Source: DATFWC01 sp045801465 (lineage in GTDB: Bacteria > Pseudomonadota > Alphaproteobacteria > Rhizobiales > Xanthobacteraceae). Taken from it: a stretch of 19,350 bases of DNA. Positions 7,256 to 14,043 of this stretch are shown here, in pieces. Within the stretch, counting starts at the first letter, position 1, and each line of letters starts with the position of its first letter. The stretch is taken from contig JBJMSU010000092.1 of the NCBI GenBank assembly GCA_045801465.1, positions 1 through 19,350 of the forward strand, read 5' to 3'. The notes beneath the pieces were generated by a model. It had not been told where the DNA came from. It searched no databases and worked only from the letters and a program-made list of their open reading frames with translations. A program made the position numbers and the translations under genes.

Positions 7256-8236
7256 ATGAGGCGGCGGAAATTCATCGCACTTCTCGGCGGCACGGCTGCT
7301 TGGCCGCTTGCGGCGCTGGCGCAGCAGCCGGCTATGCCGGTGATCGGGTTCCTTCATAGCTCGTCGTCGGGTCCTTTCGAAGCCTTGCTGGCCGGATTCC
7401 GAAGAGGTCTCGACGAGCTTGCATTTACCGATGGGCGCAATCTCACCATCGAGTACCGCTGGGCCGAGGGTCAATTCGATCGCCTCCCCGCCTTGGCGGC
7501 GGACCTCGTGCAGCGGCGGGTATCGGTGATGGCTGTGGGGGGCGGTAATGTTGCCGTACTCGCGGCGCGGGCCGCTACATCGACAATTCCCATCGTTTTC
7601 GCGGGGGCTGACGATCCGGTCAAGCTCGGCATCGTTGCAAGTTTCAGCCGACCCGGCGGCAACGCCACCGGCGTGAGCCTGTTCAACGCCGTGCTGGGCG
7701 CCAAACGGCTGGAATTGCTGCGCGAGCTTGTTCCTCGCGCGGCCACGATCGCCTTGCTGGTCAATCCGAGAAATCCGACGACCGAGGATCAGGTGCGAGA
7801 CCTGGAGGCGGCGGCGCGCGTCAGCAGTCAGCGCGTTCAAGTCGTCACTGCCGGAAGCGCAGGCGAAATCGACCCCGCCTTTGCCAGGATGCGGGACCAG
7901 CGCGCCGATGCGCTCGTTGTCGGGACCGACCCGCTTTTTCTGAACCAGCGCGATCAGCTCATCGTGCTGGCCGCCCGCGACCGGCTGCTGACGATATACA
8001 ACCAGCGCGAGTTCGCCACGATCGGCGGGCTGATAAGCTACGGGGTTCATTTTCCCGAAAACTACCGCCAAGCCGGCCTCTATGTCGGCCGGATTCTCAA
8101 AGGCGAGAAGCCCGCCGATCTTCCGGTGGTGCAGCCGACCAAGTTTGAACTGGTGATCAATCTCAAGACCGCGAAGGCGCAGGGCCTCGACGTGCCCGCC
8201 AAGCTGCTCGCGCTCGCCGACGAGGTCATTGAGTAA
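7256..8236 (+). CDS. Orphan ABC-type substrate-binding protein (ABC_sub_bind family)
   Basis: This 326-aa periplasmic binding protein belongs to the COG2984/PF04392-like family that is heavily expanded in Bradyrhizobium-type genomes. The N-terminus MRRRKFIALLGGTAAWPLAALA is a signal peptide with a twin-arginine-like n-region; cleavage is expected after A22, before QQ. The mature part begins PVIGFLHSSS and contains EYRWAEGQ, LAADLVQRRV, PIVFAGADDPVKLGIV and FSRPGGNATGV, all typical, ending with LPVVQPTKFELVINLKTAKAQGLDVP. The ligand is unknown. No permease or ATPase gene is nearby, as is usual for this family. The ATG has GGAGGGGG upstream. It is the only gene in the 2.3-kb insertion and runs against the surrounding operon. 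Confidence 0.9.
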   Translation: MRRRKFIALLGGTAAWPLAALAQQPAMPVIGFLHSSSSGPFEALLAGFRRGLDELAFTDGRNLTIEYRWAEGQFDRLPALAADLVQRRVSVMAVGGGNVAVLAARAATSTIPIVFAGADDPVKLGIVASFSRPGGNATGVSLFNAVLGAKRLELLRELVPRAATIALLVNPRNPTTEDQVRDLEAAARVSSQRVQVVTAGSAGEIDPAFARMRDQRADALVVGTDPLFLNQRDQLIVLAARDRLLTIYNQREFATIGGLISYGVHFPENYRQAGLYVGRILKGEKPADLPVVQPTKFELVINLKTAKAQGLDVPAKLLALADEVIE

Positions 8237-8279
8237 GGATGAGGTTTATTGCACTGCATTAGTCCGGAATTGGCACATC

Positions 8280-8299
8280 GCGTCAATTCTGGGTGACGC
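8280..8299 (+). terminator. Small hairpin downstream of the substrate-binding gene
   Basis: GCGTCA (8280–8285) pairs with TGACGC (8294–8299) around an 8-nt loop, 43 nt after the stop. No T-run follows, so terminator function is uncertain. Confidence 0.25.
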
Positions 8300-8384
8300 A
8301 GCACTTAGGTCGCGTTCGGAGCGAAGCGGACACTGCCTGAGCCGCGCTTGCAGAACGCGCGTTATGAGTTCACGCTCCTAGCTA

Positions 8385-8586
8385 CCCGCGGGGGGTGCGG
8401 GGATTGCGGGTTTTCTGGCGGTCGGTCCGGACTCGCGTAACGCATATATCCACACGCGGGGTTCGCAGGGTGTCCCAATGTCGGTCCGCGCTTAGCGTGA
8501 AAGTAGCCCCCCGCACATCCCCGCATACGCGCCACGCGAGCCCGGACCGACCCGAAAACTCCGGCACCCCCCGCAATCCCCGCGGG
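8385..8586. repeat. About 200-bp imperfect inverted repeat
   Basis: Arms of roughly 55 bp (8385–8440 and 8531–8586) flank a spacer of about 90 bp. The best-matching block is 8421–8438 against 8534–8551, pairing at 17 of 18 positions (GTCGGTCCGGaCTCGCGT with ACGCGAGcCCGGACCGAC). The outer ends are CCCGCGGGG and its complement, with TTTTC/GAAAA further in. Both strands therefore give similar short open frames, an artefact of the palindrome. No encoded protein is recognised. It could be a non-autonomous mobile element or the core of a structured RNA. Confidence 0.7.
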
Positions 8587-9108
8587 CCGCTGCCATGGTC
8601 CGCCGCATCTCGCCCGATCCCGATCCGTTACGTAGTGGCGCGCCCGGTCATCAGCATCAGCCGAGGACGAGCGCCGCGGCGTGATGCGGGTGACTCGCCC
8701 TCCTCTGCGCGCGGGCCTACGCGCGACATGCCACCCGGCTTTCCCGATTGTCTGTGTGGTCGGGCTGGTACTCGGGGCCACCCGGCCGCGGCGACCGCAC
8801 GGGAAAACTCTCCACGCGACGACGACGGGTCGGGACGGCGCCCGACCACCAGTCCGCGGGCGGCGTGGGCGCGGTCGGCGGATCGTAGGCGTAGCGTCCC
8901 TTGGTCCCCCGCGCGCTCCGGACCGGCCGCATCACTGAGGGGAACGGGCGAGCTGTGGGCTCGGCCACGGGCCACGCTGGTCCCGCGAGACAACCTGTGG
9001 CCCCGCGAGACAGACGGAAACACGGAGAGACGCGCCGCATAATGTGACGGGCGGTCACAATGTGACAAAGGGCACTGGTGCGTTACCCGGCGAGACGTTT
9101 ACGACGCC
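8587..9108. other. 522-bp right flank of the insertion with no recognised gene
   Basis: This is GC-rich sequence with overlapping open frames on both strands whose translations are Arg/Ser/Pro-rich and match no family I know. It contains an 11-bp direct repeat CCCGCGAGACA at 8982–8992 and 9002–9012 (20-bp period) and a TGTGAC palindrome near its right end. It may be decayed coding sequence or non-coding element DNA. Confidence 0.5.
9043..9066. promoter_or_regulatory. TGTGAC palindrome plus third half-site
   Basis: TGTGAC (9043–9048), 5 nt, GTCACA (9054–9059), then another TGTGAC (9061–9066). The octamer AATGTGAC occurs at 9041 and 9059 with an 18-bp period. It resembles a CRP/FNR-type operator, but TGTGA to TCACA is 7 nt apart rather than the usual 6, and no promoter or gene start is close by. 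Confidence 0.35.
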
Positions 9109-9124
9109 GGCTGTCGACCAGCAT
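9083..9124 (-). pseudogene. Duplicated tatD start: 13-codon remnant frame after metG
   Basis: The ATG at 9124 lies 2 nt after the metG stop and reads MLVDSRRRKRLAG then TAA. The first five codons (MLVDS) are the tatD start, carried by the 16-bp repeat; the rest is insertion sequence. This marks where tatD originally began. It may still be translated by coupling to metG but is unlikely to be functional. Confidence 0.65.
9109..9124. repeat. 16-bp direct repeat, right copy (after metG)
   Basis: Identical to 6783–6798 in the same orientation. It lies 2 nt beyond the metG stop on the metG coding strand. Confidence 0.9.
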
Positions 9125-9126
9125 GT

Positions 9127-10683
9127 TCAGCTCGCCGCACTGGCATTGGGCTCGACGTAGCGCGGAAATACGGGCGCCGGCGCCGGCAGCGTCACGCCAT
9201 GGGCGATCCGGTAGCCGCCCCCGAGGTGCTTGAAGTCGCGGGCCGCGTCCGCGACCCCGAGCAGGTCCAGGAGCTTTGCGGCCGCCACCGGGATGAACGG
9301 CTGCGCCAGGGTGGCGACCTGCCGGACCACCTCCGCCGTCACGTACAGAATCGTGCCCATGCGCTGCGGATCGGTCTTGGCGACGCTCCACGGCGCTTCG
9401 CCGGCGAAATAGCGGTTGGCATCGGCAACGACAGACCAGACCAGGATCAGTACCTGATGCAGTTGCTGCGTGGCCATGAAGCTGCGTGCCTGGTCGATCA
9501 TGGCATCGGTGGTCGCGAGCATCGCCTTGTCGTGGCCCAAGAGCGGCCCCGGTGGCGGCAGCACGCCGCTGCAATTGCGGGCGATCATCGACAGCGAGCG
9601 TTGCGCCAGGTTGCCGAGGTCATTGGCGAGATCGGCGTTGATGCGCGCCACGATCGCCTCATGGCTGTAGTTGCCGTCCTGGCCGAACGGCACCTCGCGC
9701 AGGAAGAAATAGCGCACCGGGTCGGCTTCGTAGGTTTCGACCAGGACCAGCGGATCGACCACGTTGCCGACCGATTTCGACATCTTCTCGCCGCGGCTGA
9801 GCAGGAAGCCGTGGCTGAAGATGCGGCGCGGCAGTTCCAGGCCGGCGGACATCAGGAAGGCCGGCCAATAGACCGCATGGAAGCGGACGATGTCCTTGCC
9901 GATCACATGCAGGTCGGCCGGCCAGTAGCGGCGAAATGTTTCGCTGTCGGTGTCCGGGAAGCCGACGGCAGTGATGTAATTGGTCAGGGCATCGACCCAG
10001 ACATACATGATGTGCTTGGGGTCGCCCGGCACGCGGATGCCCCAGTCGAAGGTGGTACGCGAAATGGAGAGGTCCTGCAGGCCCCCGCGCACGAAGCTCG
10101 CCACCTCGTTGAAGCGCTCCTTGGGCAGCACGAAATCGGGAATCCGGGCATAGAGATCGAGCAGCTTCTGCTGGTAGGCGGACAGCCGAAAGAAGTAGCT
10201 CTCCTCCTCGACCCACTCGACCGGCGTGCCATTCGGCCCGATGCGGACGCCGTTCTCGACCCGCGTCTCCTTCTCGTCGTAGTAGGCCTCATCGCGTACC
10301 GAGTACCAGCCGGAGTATTTGTCGAGATAGATGTCGCCGGCCTTCGCCATCCGCTCCCAGATGGCGGACGACGAACGGCGGTGGCGCTCCTCGGTGGTGC
10401 GGATGAAGTCGTCATTGGAGCAGTTGAGGCGGGCCGCCATGGCGCGGTAGAGCGGCACATTGCGCTCCACCAGCTCGCGCGGCGTGATGCCTTCGCGGGA
10501 GGCGGTCTGCAGCATCTTCATGCCGTGCTCGTCGGTACCGGTCAGGAAATAGACGTCGTAACCGTCGAGCCGCATGAAACGGGCAATCGCGTCGGTGGCG
10601 ATCACCTCGTAGGCGAAACCGATATGCGGCGGGCCATTCGGATAAGCGATGGCGGTCGTCAGGTAATAGGGCTTGGCAGCCAT
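9127..10683 (-). CDS. metG: Methionyl-tRNA synthetase
   Basis: This 518-aa class I aminoacyl-tRNA synthetase charges tRNA-Met with methionine. The HIGH-type motif is HIGF at 20–23 (YPNGPPHIGFAYE) and KMSKS is at residues 300–304 (RGEKMSKSVGN). Length and the lack of a C-terminal tRNA-binding EMAP-like domain match alphaproteobacterial MetG of about 515–520 aa. The frame is open 94 codons further, but MAAKPYYLTTAIAYPNG is the family start, and the extension overlaps holB. It lies 28 nt downstream of the holB stop in the same operon. tatD would normally follow at once but is displaced by the insertion. Confidence 0.97.
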   Translation of the reverse strand: MAAKPYYLTTAIAYPNGPPHIGFAYEVIATDAIARFMRLDGYDVYFLTGTDEHGMKMLQTASREGITPRELVERNVPLYRAMAARLNCSNDDFIRTTEERHRRSSSAIWERMAKAGDIYLDKYSGWYSVRDEAYYDEKETRVENGVRIGPNGTPVEWVEEESYFFRLSAYQQKLLDLYARIPDFVLPKERFNEVASFVRGGLQDLSISRTTFDWGIRVPGDPKHIMYVWVDALTNYITAVGFPDTDSETFRRYWPADLHVIGKDIVRFHAVYWPAFLMSAGLELPRRIFSHGFLLSRGEKMSKSVGNVVDPLVLVETYEADPVRYFFLREVPFGQDGNYSHEAIVARINADLANDLGNLAQRSLSMIARNCSGVLPPPGPLLGHDKAMLATTDAMIDQARSFMATQQLHQVLILVWSVVADANRYFAGEAPWSVAKTDPQRMGTILYVTAEVVRQVATLAQPFIPVAAAKLLDLLGVADAARDFKHLGGGYRIAHGVTLPAPAPVFPRYVEPNASAAS

Positions 10684-10711
10684 CTGCGGGCTCGGGACTG
10701 AGGCTCGGATG

Positions 10712-11755
10712 TCAGAGGCGCGCCGTCTCAGCAAGCAGGCCGAACACGGCGAAAACCAGCGGCTTGCGATCGAGATTATAGTCCTCGACGTCGCGGGCGG
10801 CGCGGTCGACCTTTTCCCATACCTCCGCCACCCGTGCAAGGCGACGGGGCTCGCGCGGCTCCGTCTGCAGCCGCGCCGACAGCCAGTCGCGAACCGCGTC
10901 GACAAAGGCGGTAAACGCGCCGTCATCGGCCCGTCCCAGCGCCTCGCCGAGGGCATGGAGCGCATTCGGGTCGGTGGCCGGGAGCGCCTCGAGCAAGCGA
11001 ACGAGCCGCTGGCGCAGCGCCAGGGCGGGCCCGCCCAGCAGCGTCAAGGCGCGGGCGACGCTGCCGTCCGCGGCCGCGGCGGCGGCGCGGATCTGTGCGT
11101 CATCGGCATTGCGGCCGACGGCTGCGGCAGCGGCCCGGGCGACGTCGGTCTCGGCGAGCGGGCGCAGGTCCAGCCGGCAGCAGCGTGAACGGATGGTCGC
11201 GAGCAGGCGTCCCGGCGCATGGCTGACCAGCAGGAAGAGCGAGCGCGCAGGCGGCTCCTCGAGTACTTTCAGGAGCTTGTTGGCGCTTGCCGGATGCAGC
11301 TCATCGGCCGCATCGACGATGCAGACGCGCCAGCCGCCGGCGCCCGCGGTAGAGCCGAAAAACGAGACCGTGCGCTCCATCTGCTCGACCACGATCGCGG
11401 TGCGCAAGACGCCCTTGTCGTTCTCGGTGCGCTCGAGCACCAGGAGGTCGGAATGCGCCTGGCCGGCGACCTGCCTTGCTACCGGATGGGACGCATCAAG
11501 CTGCAGCGACCGTGCCGCGGGCACGGCCGCGACGGCGGCATCCGGGTAAGCGAGGACGAAGCGGGCCATGCGGTAGGCGAGCGTGGCCTTGCCGATGCCG
11601 GGCGGTCCTCCGATCAACCAGGCATGGGGAACGCGGCCGGTGCGATAGGCATCGAGGAGCGCCTGCTCGGCTTCCGTGTGGCCGAAAAAAACCGTGGTTT
11701 CGCGCGGATGCGGAGGCGCCGCCGCGTCGTCGGCGGTCTGGTCCACCTCGCTCAC
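10712..11755 (-). CDS. holB: DNA polymerase III subunit delta'
   Basis: This 347-aa clamp-loader subunit, in complex with gamma/tau and delta, loads the beta sliding clamp. The N-terminal AAA+ domain has a P-loop-like GGPPGIGKAT (49–58), LHPASANKLLKVLEEPP around the sensor region, and RSRCCRLDLRPL (SRC motif). The C-terminal helical part is Ala-rich. The start is GTG at 11755 (VSEVDQTADD); the first base of that codon belongs to a long palindrome directly upstream, and no clear Shine–Dalgarno exists. A GTG at 11794 would add 13 residues read through the palindrome; GTG at 11746 is also possible. The start is therefore uncertain by a few codons. Confidence 0.93.
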   Translation of the reverse strand: MSEVDQTADDAAAPPHPRETTVFFGHTEAEQALLDAYRTGRVPHAWLIGGPPGIGKATLAYRMARFVLAYPDAAVAAVPAARSLQLDASHPVARQVAGQAHSDLLVLERTENDKGVLRTAIVVEQMERTVSFFGSTAGAGGWRVCIVDAADELHPASANKLLKVLEEPPARSLFLLVSHAPGRLLATIRSRCCRLDLRPLAETDVARAAAAAVGRNADDAQIRAAAAAADGSVARALTLLGGPALALRQRLVRLLEALPATDPNALHALGEALGRADDGAFTAFVDAVRDWLSARLQTEPREPRRLARVAEVWEKVDRAARDVEDYNLDRKPLVFAVFGLLAETARL

Positions 11756-11831
11756 GAGTGCCCCGCTTCCGAAGTTCGTGATACATCGCAGCACCCCTCT
11801 GACACGAACTTCGGAAGCAAAGGGGCACTCG
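11755..11831. repeat. Long palindrome 1 in the tmk–holB gap
   Basis: CGAGTGCCCC (11755–11764) pairs with GGGGCACTCG (11822–11831), and CTTCCGAAGTTCGTG (11766–11780) pairs with CACGAACTTCGGAAG (11803–11817). This gives 25 perfect base pairs with a small bulge and a 22-nt loop. The element touches the holB GTG start. Its ends and the inner GAAGTTC are shared with palindrome 2, so they are members of one repeat family. It could act as an RNA hairpin that tunes holB translation. Confidence 0.85.
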
Positions 11832-11844
11832 CAAGTCTATGGTT

Positions 11845-11922
11845 CTAGTGCCGCGTTTCGATTTGAAGTTCCTACACGAGCTTGCGGCAGGCGCTGTAGG
11901 AACTTCAAATCGGCGGCACTAG
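11845..11922. repeat. Long palindrome 2 in the tmk–holB gap
   Basis: CTAGTGCC (11845–11852) pairs with GGCACTAG (11915–11922), and CGATTTGAAGTTCCTAC (11859–11875) pairs with GTAGGAACTTCAAATCG (11896–11912), with a 20-nt loop. Only 13 nt separate it from palindrome 1. The tmk stop codon (TAG, 11919–11921 on −) lies inside the CTAG end of this element. Confidence 0.85.
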
Positions 11923-12584
11923 CGCGCGCCCGCGATTACCAAGGGCGCCGACGCGGGATCGAGACGCCGGTTGACCACGGCCCAGATGGCGTTGGCGACG
12001 GTTTGCGCGTCCTTGGTCGCGTCGAAGAGCACGCAGCGGTCGGGCTCGCGCTCCGCCAGCTCGCGATAGGCCTCGCGCAGCTTGTTGTGGAAGCCCAGCG
12101 TCTCGGCCTCGAACCGGTCGGCGATTGTGTGGCCACGGCGCTTCGCGGCACGCGTGAGGCCCAAGGCAGGAGGCAGGTCGAGGATGCAGGTGAGCTCCGG
12201 CCGGGTATCGCCGACCGCGACACGCTCCAGCGCTTTGATCACGCGCGGGTCGATGTTGCCGAGCACGCCCTGATAGATGCGCGTCGAATCGGCAAAGCGG
12301 TCGCACACGACCCAGCGGCCGTCATCGAGCGCCGGCCGAATGAGCTGCCGCACGTGATCGTCGCGAGCCGCGGCAAACAGAATGGCCTCGGCGTGCGACC
12401 CCAGCGGCTTGGCGGCGCCGGAAAGAACCACATGGCGGACCGCCTCGGCACCGGGAGACCCGCCCGGCTCACGGGTCAGCACCACATTGAGGCCAAAAGT
12501 TTCGAGGCGCTCGGCCAGCATTGCCGCCTGAGTGGACTTGCCGGTCCCCTCGCCTCCTTCGAACGTGATGAAGCGACCGCGCAT
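11919..12584 (-). CDS. tmk: Thymidylate kinase
   Basis: This 221-aa P-loop kinase converts dTMP to dTDP with ATP for DNA synthesis. The Walker A region is GGEGTGKST (10–18), TREPGGSPGAEAVR is the dTMP-binding loop, DRFADSTRIYQG carries the DRF/Y signature, and the LID-like segment contains AAKRRGHT. Length fits the family (about 205–225). The ATG at 12584 (MRGRFITFEGGEG) is the conserved start; a weak GAGG lies just upstream. The C-terminal residues and stop run into a palindromic repeat, so the last few codons may be repeat-derived. Lies between dac and holB in the conserved order. Confidence 0.96.
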   Translation of the reverse strand: MRGRFITFEGGEGTGKSTQAAMLAERLETFGLNVVLTREPGGSPGAEAVRHVVLSGAAKPLGSHAEAILFAAARDDHVRQLIRPALDDGRWVVCDRFADSTRIYQGVLGNIDPRVIKALERVAVGDTRPELTCILDLPPALGLTRAAKRRGHTIADRFEAETLGFHNKLREAYRELAEREPDRCVLFDATKDAQTVANAIWAVVNRRLDPASAPLVIAGAR

Positions 12585-12616
12585 GGGCCTCGGCGTTTCG
12601 GCTCAGAGTTGTTGAA

Positions 12617-12661
12617 GCATGATGTTTTCCGAAAACCGGTAGCCACTGTTCGGAATCATGC
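12617..12661. repeat. REP-like intergenic palindrome between dac and tmk
   Basis: GCATGAT (12617–12623) pairs with ATCATGC (12655–12661), and TTCCGAA (12627–12633) with TTCGGAA (12649–12655), the shared base closing the second stem. On − it reads GCATGATTCCGAACAGTGG and onward to GGTTTTCGGAAAACATCATGC. This closely resembles the abundant GCATGAT-CCGAAAAGTGG/GGTTTTCGGAAAAGATCATGC repeat I recall from Bradyrhizobium-like genomes. It ends one base from the dac stop. Confidence 0.75.
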
Positions 12662-12662
12662 T

Positions 12663-13901
12663 CTACAGCCGCTCGGCGCCGGCCCGGAACAATCCGACGA
12701 CCAGCTCGGTCGCAGCGTCGAAGGCGCGCTGGGTCAGGTTGCCCTTGGGAATGCTTTCGCCAGCCTGCAACGGCACTTCGAGCACGACGTTGTCGCCGCG
12801 CGAGACCCGCAACTGCCCGATCGGCTGGCCTTGCTCGACCGGGGCCGGCACCGGGCCGGTATACACGATGCGCGCAACGATCTTTTCGCTCGTGCCGCGG
12901 GGAACCAGGAGGCGGATCGGCCGCTCGCCAGTCAAAGGCACGCGACCCTTGGCGCCGCCATAGAGCTTCGCTTCCCCGACGGTCTCGCCTTCGGCGAACA
13001 GCAAGCGCGATTCGAACCCGCGAAATCCCCACTCAAGAAGCTTGCGCGCCTCGTCGGCGCGCTCCTTCGCGGTCTTCAGGCCATTGACCGCCACGATCAA
13101 TCGCAGTCCGTTCTGAACGGCCGAGGCGACGATTCCGTAACCAGCCTCCTTGGTAAAGCCAGTCTTCAGCCCATCGACGCCGATCCCCATCGCCAGAAGC
13201 GGATTGCGGTTCTGCTGGCGGATCTTGTTCCAGGTGAACTCGCGCTCGGCGTAGATTTTGTAGAAGTCCGGATAGGTCTTGATGATGTGCTGCGCCAGCT
13301 TCGCCAGCTCGCGCATCGTGACCTTCAAATCCGGATCGGGCAGACCAGATGCGTTGGTGAAATTCGACTTGGTCAAACCGAGCTCGCGCGCCCGCTTGTT
13401 CATCATCGCCGCAAAATTGGGTTCGTTGCCGGCGATGCCCTCGGCGAGCGCGATGCAGGCATCGTTGCCGGACTGGACGATGACGCCGTGCAGGAGATCG
13501 ATGATCCTGGCCCGGCTGTTCAAGGGGGCGAACATCGCCGAGCCGCCGGAGGGCGCGCCGCCGCGCCGCCAGGCATTCTCGCTGATGACGAATTCGGTCT
13601 CCGGATTGAGGCGCCCCTCCTTGATCTCGTGAAACACGAACTCAGCGGTCATCAGCTTGGCCAGGCTGGCCGGATAGGTGAGCTGGTCGGCGCCCTTCTC
13701 GAACAGCACGCTGCCGCTGTCCGCCTCGATGAGAATCGCGTGGGGCGCCGCGGTCTGGAAACCTTCGGCGGGTTTCTGCGCCTCGCCGACGCTCGGGAAC
13801 GCGCATGCAGCAAATGCCGCCGCCACAGCCAATTTGCGCAGCGGGGAGAAAATGCGCTTCCACGCGGCGGTGTGCACCGCCAGCAGGTCCGGGCTTGCCA
13901 T
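12663..13901 (-). CDS. D-alanyl-D-alanine carboxypeptidase (peptidase S11, PBP5/6 type)
   Basis: This 412-aa penicillin-binding protein trims the terminal D-Ala of peptidoglycan pentapeptides in the periplasm. The serine triad is intact: S79xxK82 (PASLAK), S144-G-N146 (QSGNDACIA) and K246-T-G248 (DGLKTGFT). A hydrophobic signal segment lies at about 20–42 (LRKLAVAAAFAACAFPSVGEA), with cleavage probable after GEA. The PBP5 C-terminal beta domain spans about residues 290–385, followed by an amphipathic tail that could anchor to the membrane. The ATG at 13901 is preferred over a 26-codon extension that lacks signal character. It lies 142 nt downstream of rlpA and 78 nt upstream of tmk. The exact name (dacA/C/F) is not resolved. 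Confidence 0.93.
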   Translation of the reverse strand: MASPDLLAVHTAAWKRIFSPLRKLAVAAAFAACAFPSVGEAQKPAEGFQTAAPHAILIEADSGSVLFEKGADQLTYPASLAKLMTAEFVFHEIKEGRLNPETEFVISENAWRRGGAPSGGSAMFAPLNSRARIIDLLHGVIVQSGNDACIALAEGIAGNEPNFAAMMNKRARELGLTKSNFTNASGLPDPDLKVTMRELAKLAQHIIKTYPDFYKIYAEREFTWNKIRQQNRNPLLAMGIGVDGLKTGFTKEAGYGIVASAVQNGLRLIVAVNGLKTAKERADEARKLLEWGFRGFESRLLFAEGETVGEAKLYGGAKGRVPLTGERPIRLLVPRGTSEKIVARIVYTGPVPAPVEQGQPIGQLRVSRGDNVVLEVPLQAGESIPKGNLTQRAFDAATELVVGLFRAGAERL

Positions 13902-14017
13902 GATCGTCACTTTTCTGCTGTCACGCCCATAGCTACAAGTCCCGCCACGTCGAATCAATGGCAAGGCGGCGGGTCGCAAAATCGTGATTCTGTGAGGTTA
14001 ATGCCAGCTCAGACGGC

Positions 14018-14038
14018 AGCAGGTTGCGGCAACCTGCT
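14018..14038 (-). terminator. Perfect 9-bp hairpin after rlpA
   Basis: AGCAGGTTG (14018–14026), loop CGG, CAACCTGCT (14030–14038), five bases downstream of the rlpA stop on −. A strong stem with no U-run after it. It could be a partial terminator or a stabilising 3' hairpin between rlpA and dac. Confidence 0.45.
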
Positions 14039-14043
14039 AAGGG

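Larger units (their letters stand above)
6799..9108. mobile_element. 2.3-kb insertion between tatD and metG, bounded by 16-bp direct repeats
   Basis: Removing this segment plus one 16-bp repeat restores a metG stop, 2 nt, then the tatD ATG, the tight spacing expected for this conserved operon. The segment holds one gene on the opposite strand (substrate-binding protein), a long imperfect inverted repeat, short palindromes and repeats. No transposase, integrase, reverse transcriptase or obvious terminal inverted repeats were seen, so it is non-autonomous, decayed, or arose by a non-transposon route. The boundaries rest on the exact repeat; the element class is unknown. Confidence 0.7.

Noticed and set aside
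7010..8071. 353-aa open frame on − opposite the substrate-binding gene
   Set aside because: It is the antisense shadow of a clear signal-peptide-bearing protein with a good ribosome site.
8385..8586. CRISPR array or group II intron in the insertion
   Set aside because: There is no regularly spaced identical repeat, no cas gene, no reverse transcriptase, and no intron domain V seen.
9043..9059. CRP binding site controlling metG or tatD
   Set aside because: Half-site spacing is one base off, it lies downstream of metG and about 2.2 kb from tatD, and no promoter elements are adjacent.
8395..9068. Open frames on both strands in the right half of the insertion (up to 215 aa)
   Set aside because: They overlap each other, are Arg/Ser/Pro-rich, and partly mirror each other because of the inverted repeat; no family recognised.
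11755..11794. GTG at 11794 as the holB start
   Set aside because: The extra 13 residues are encoded by the palindrome and do not look like a DnaX-type N-terminus; kept as an alternative only.
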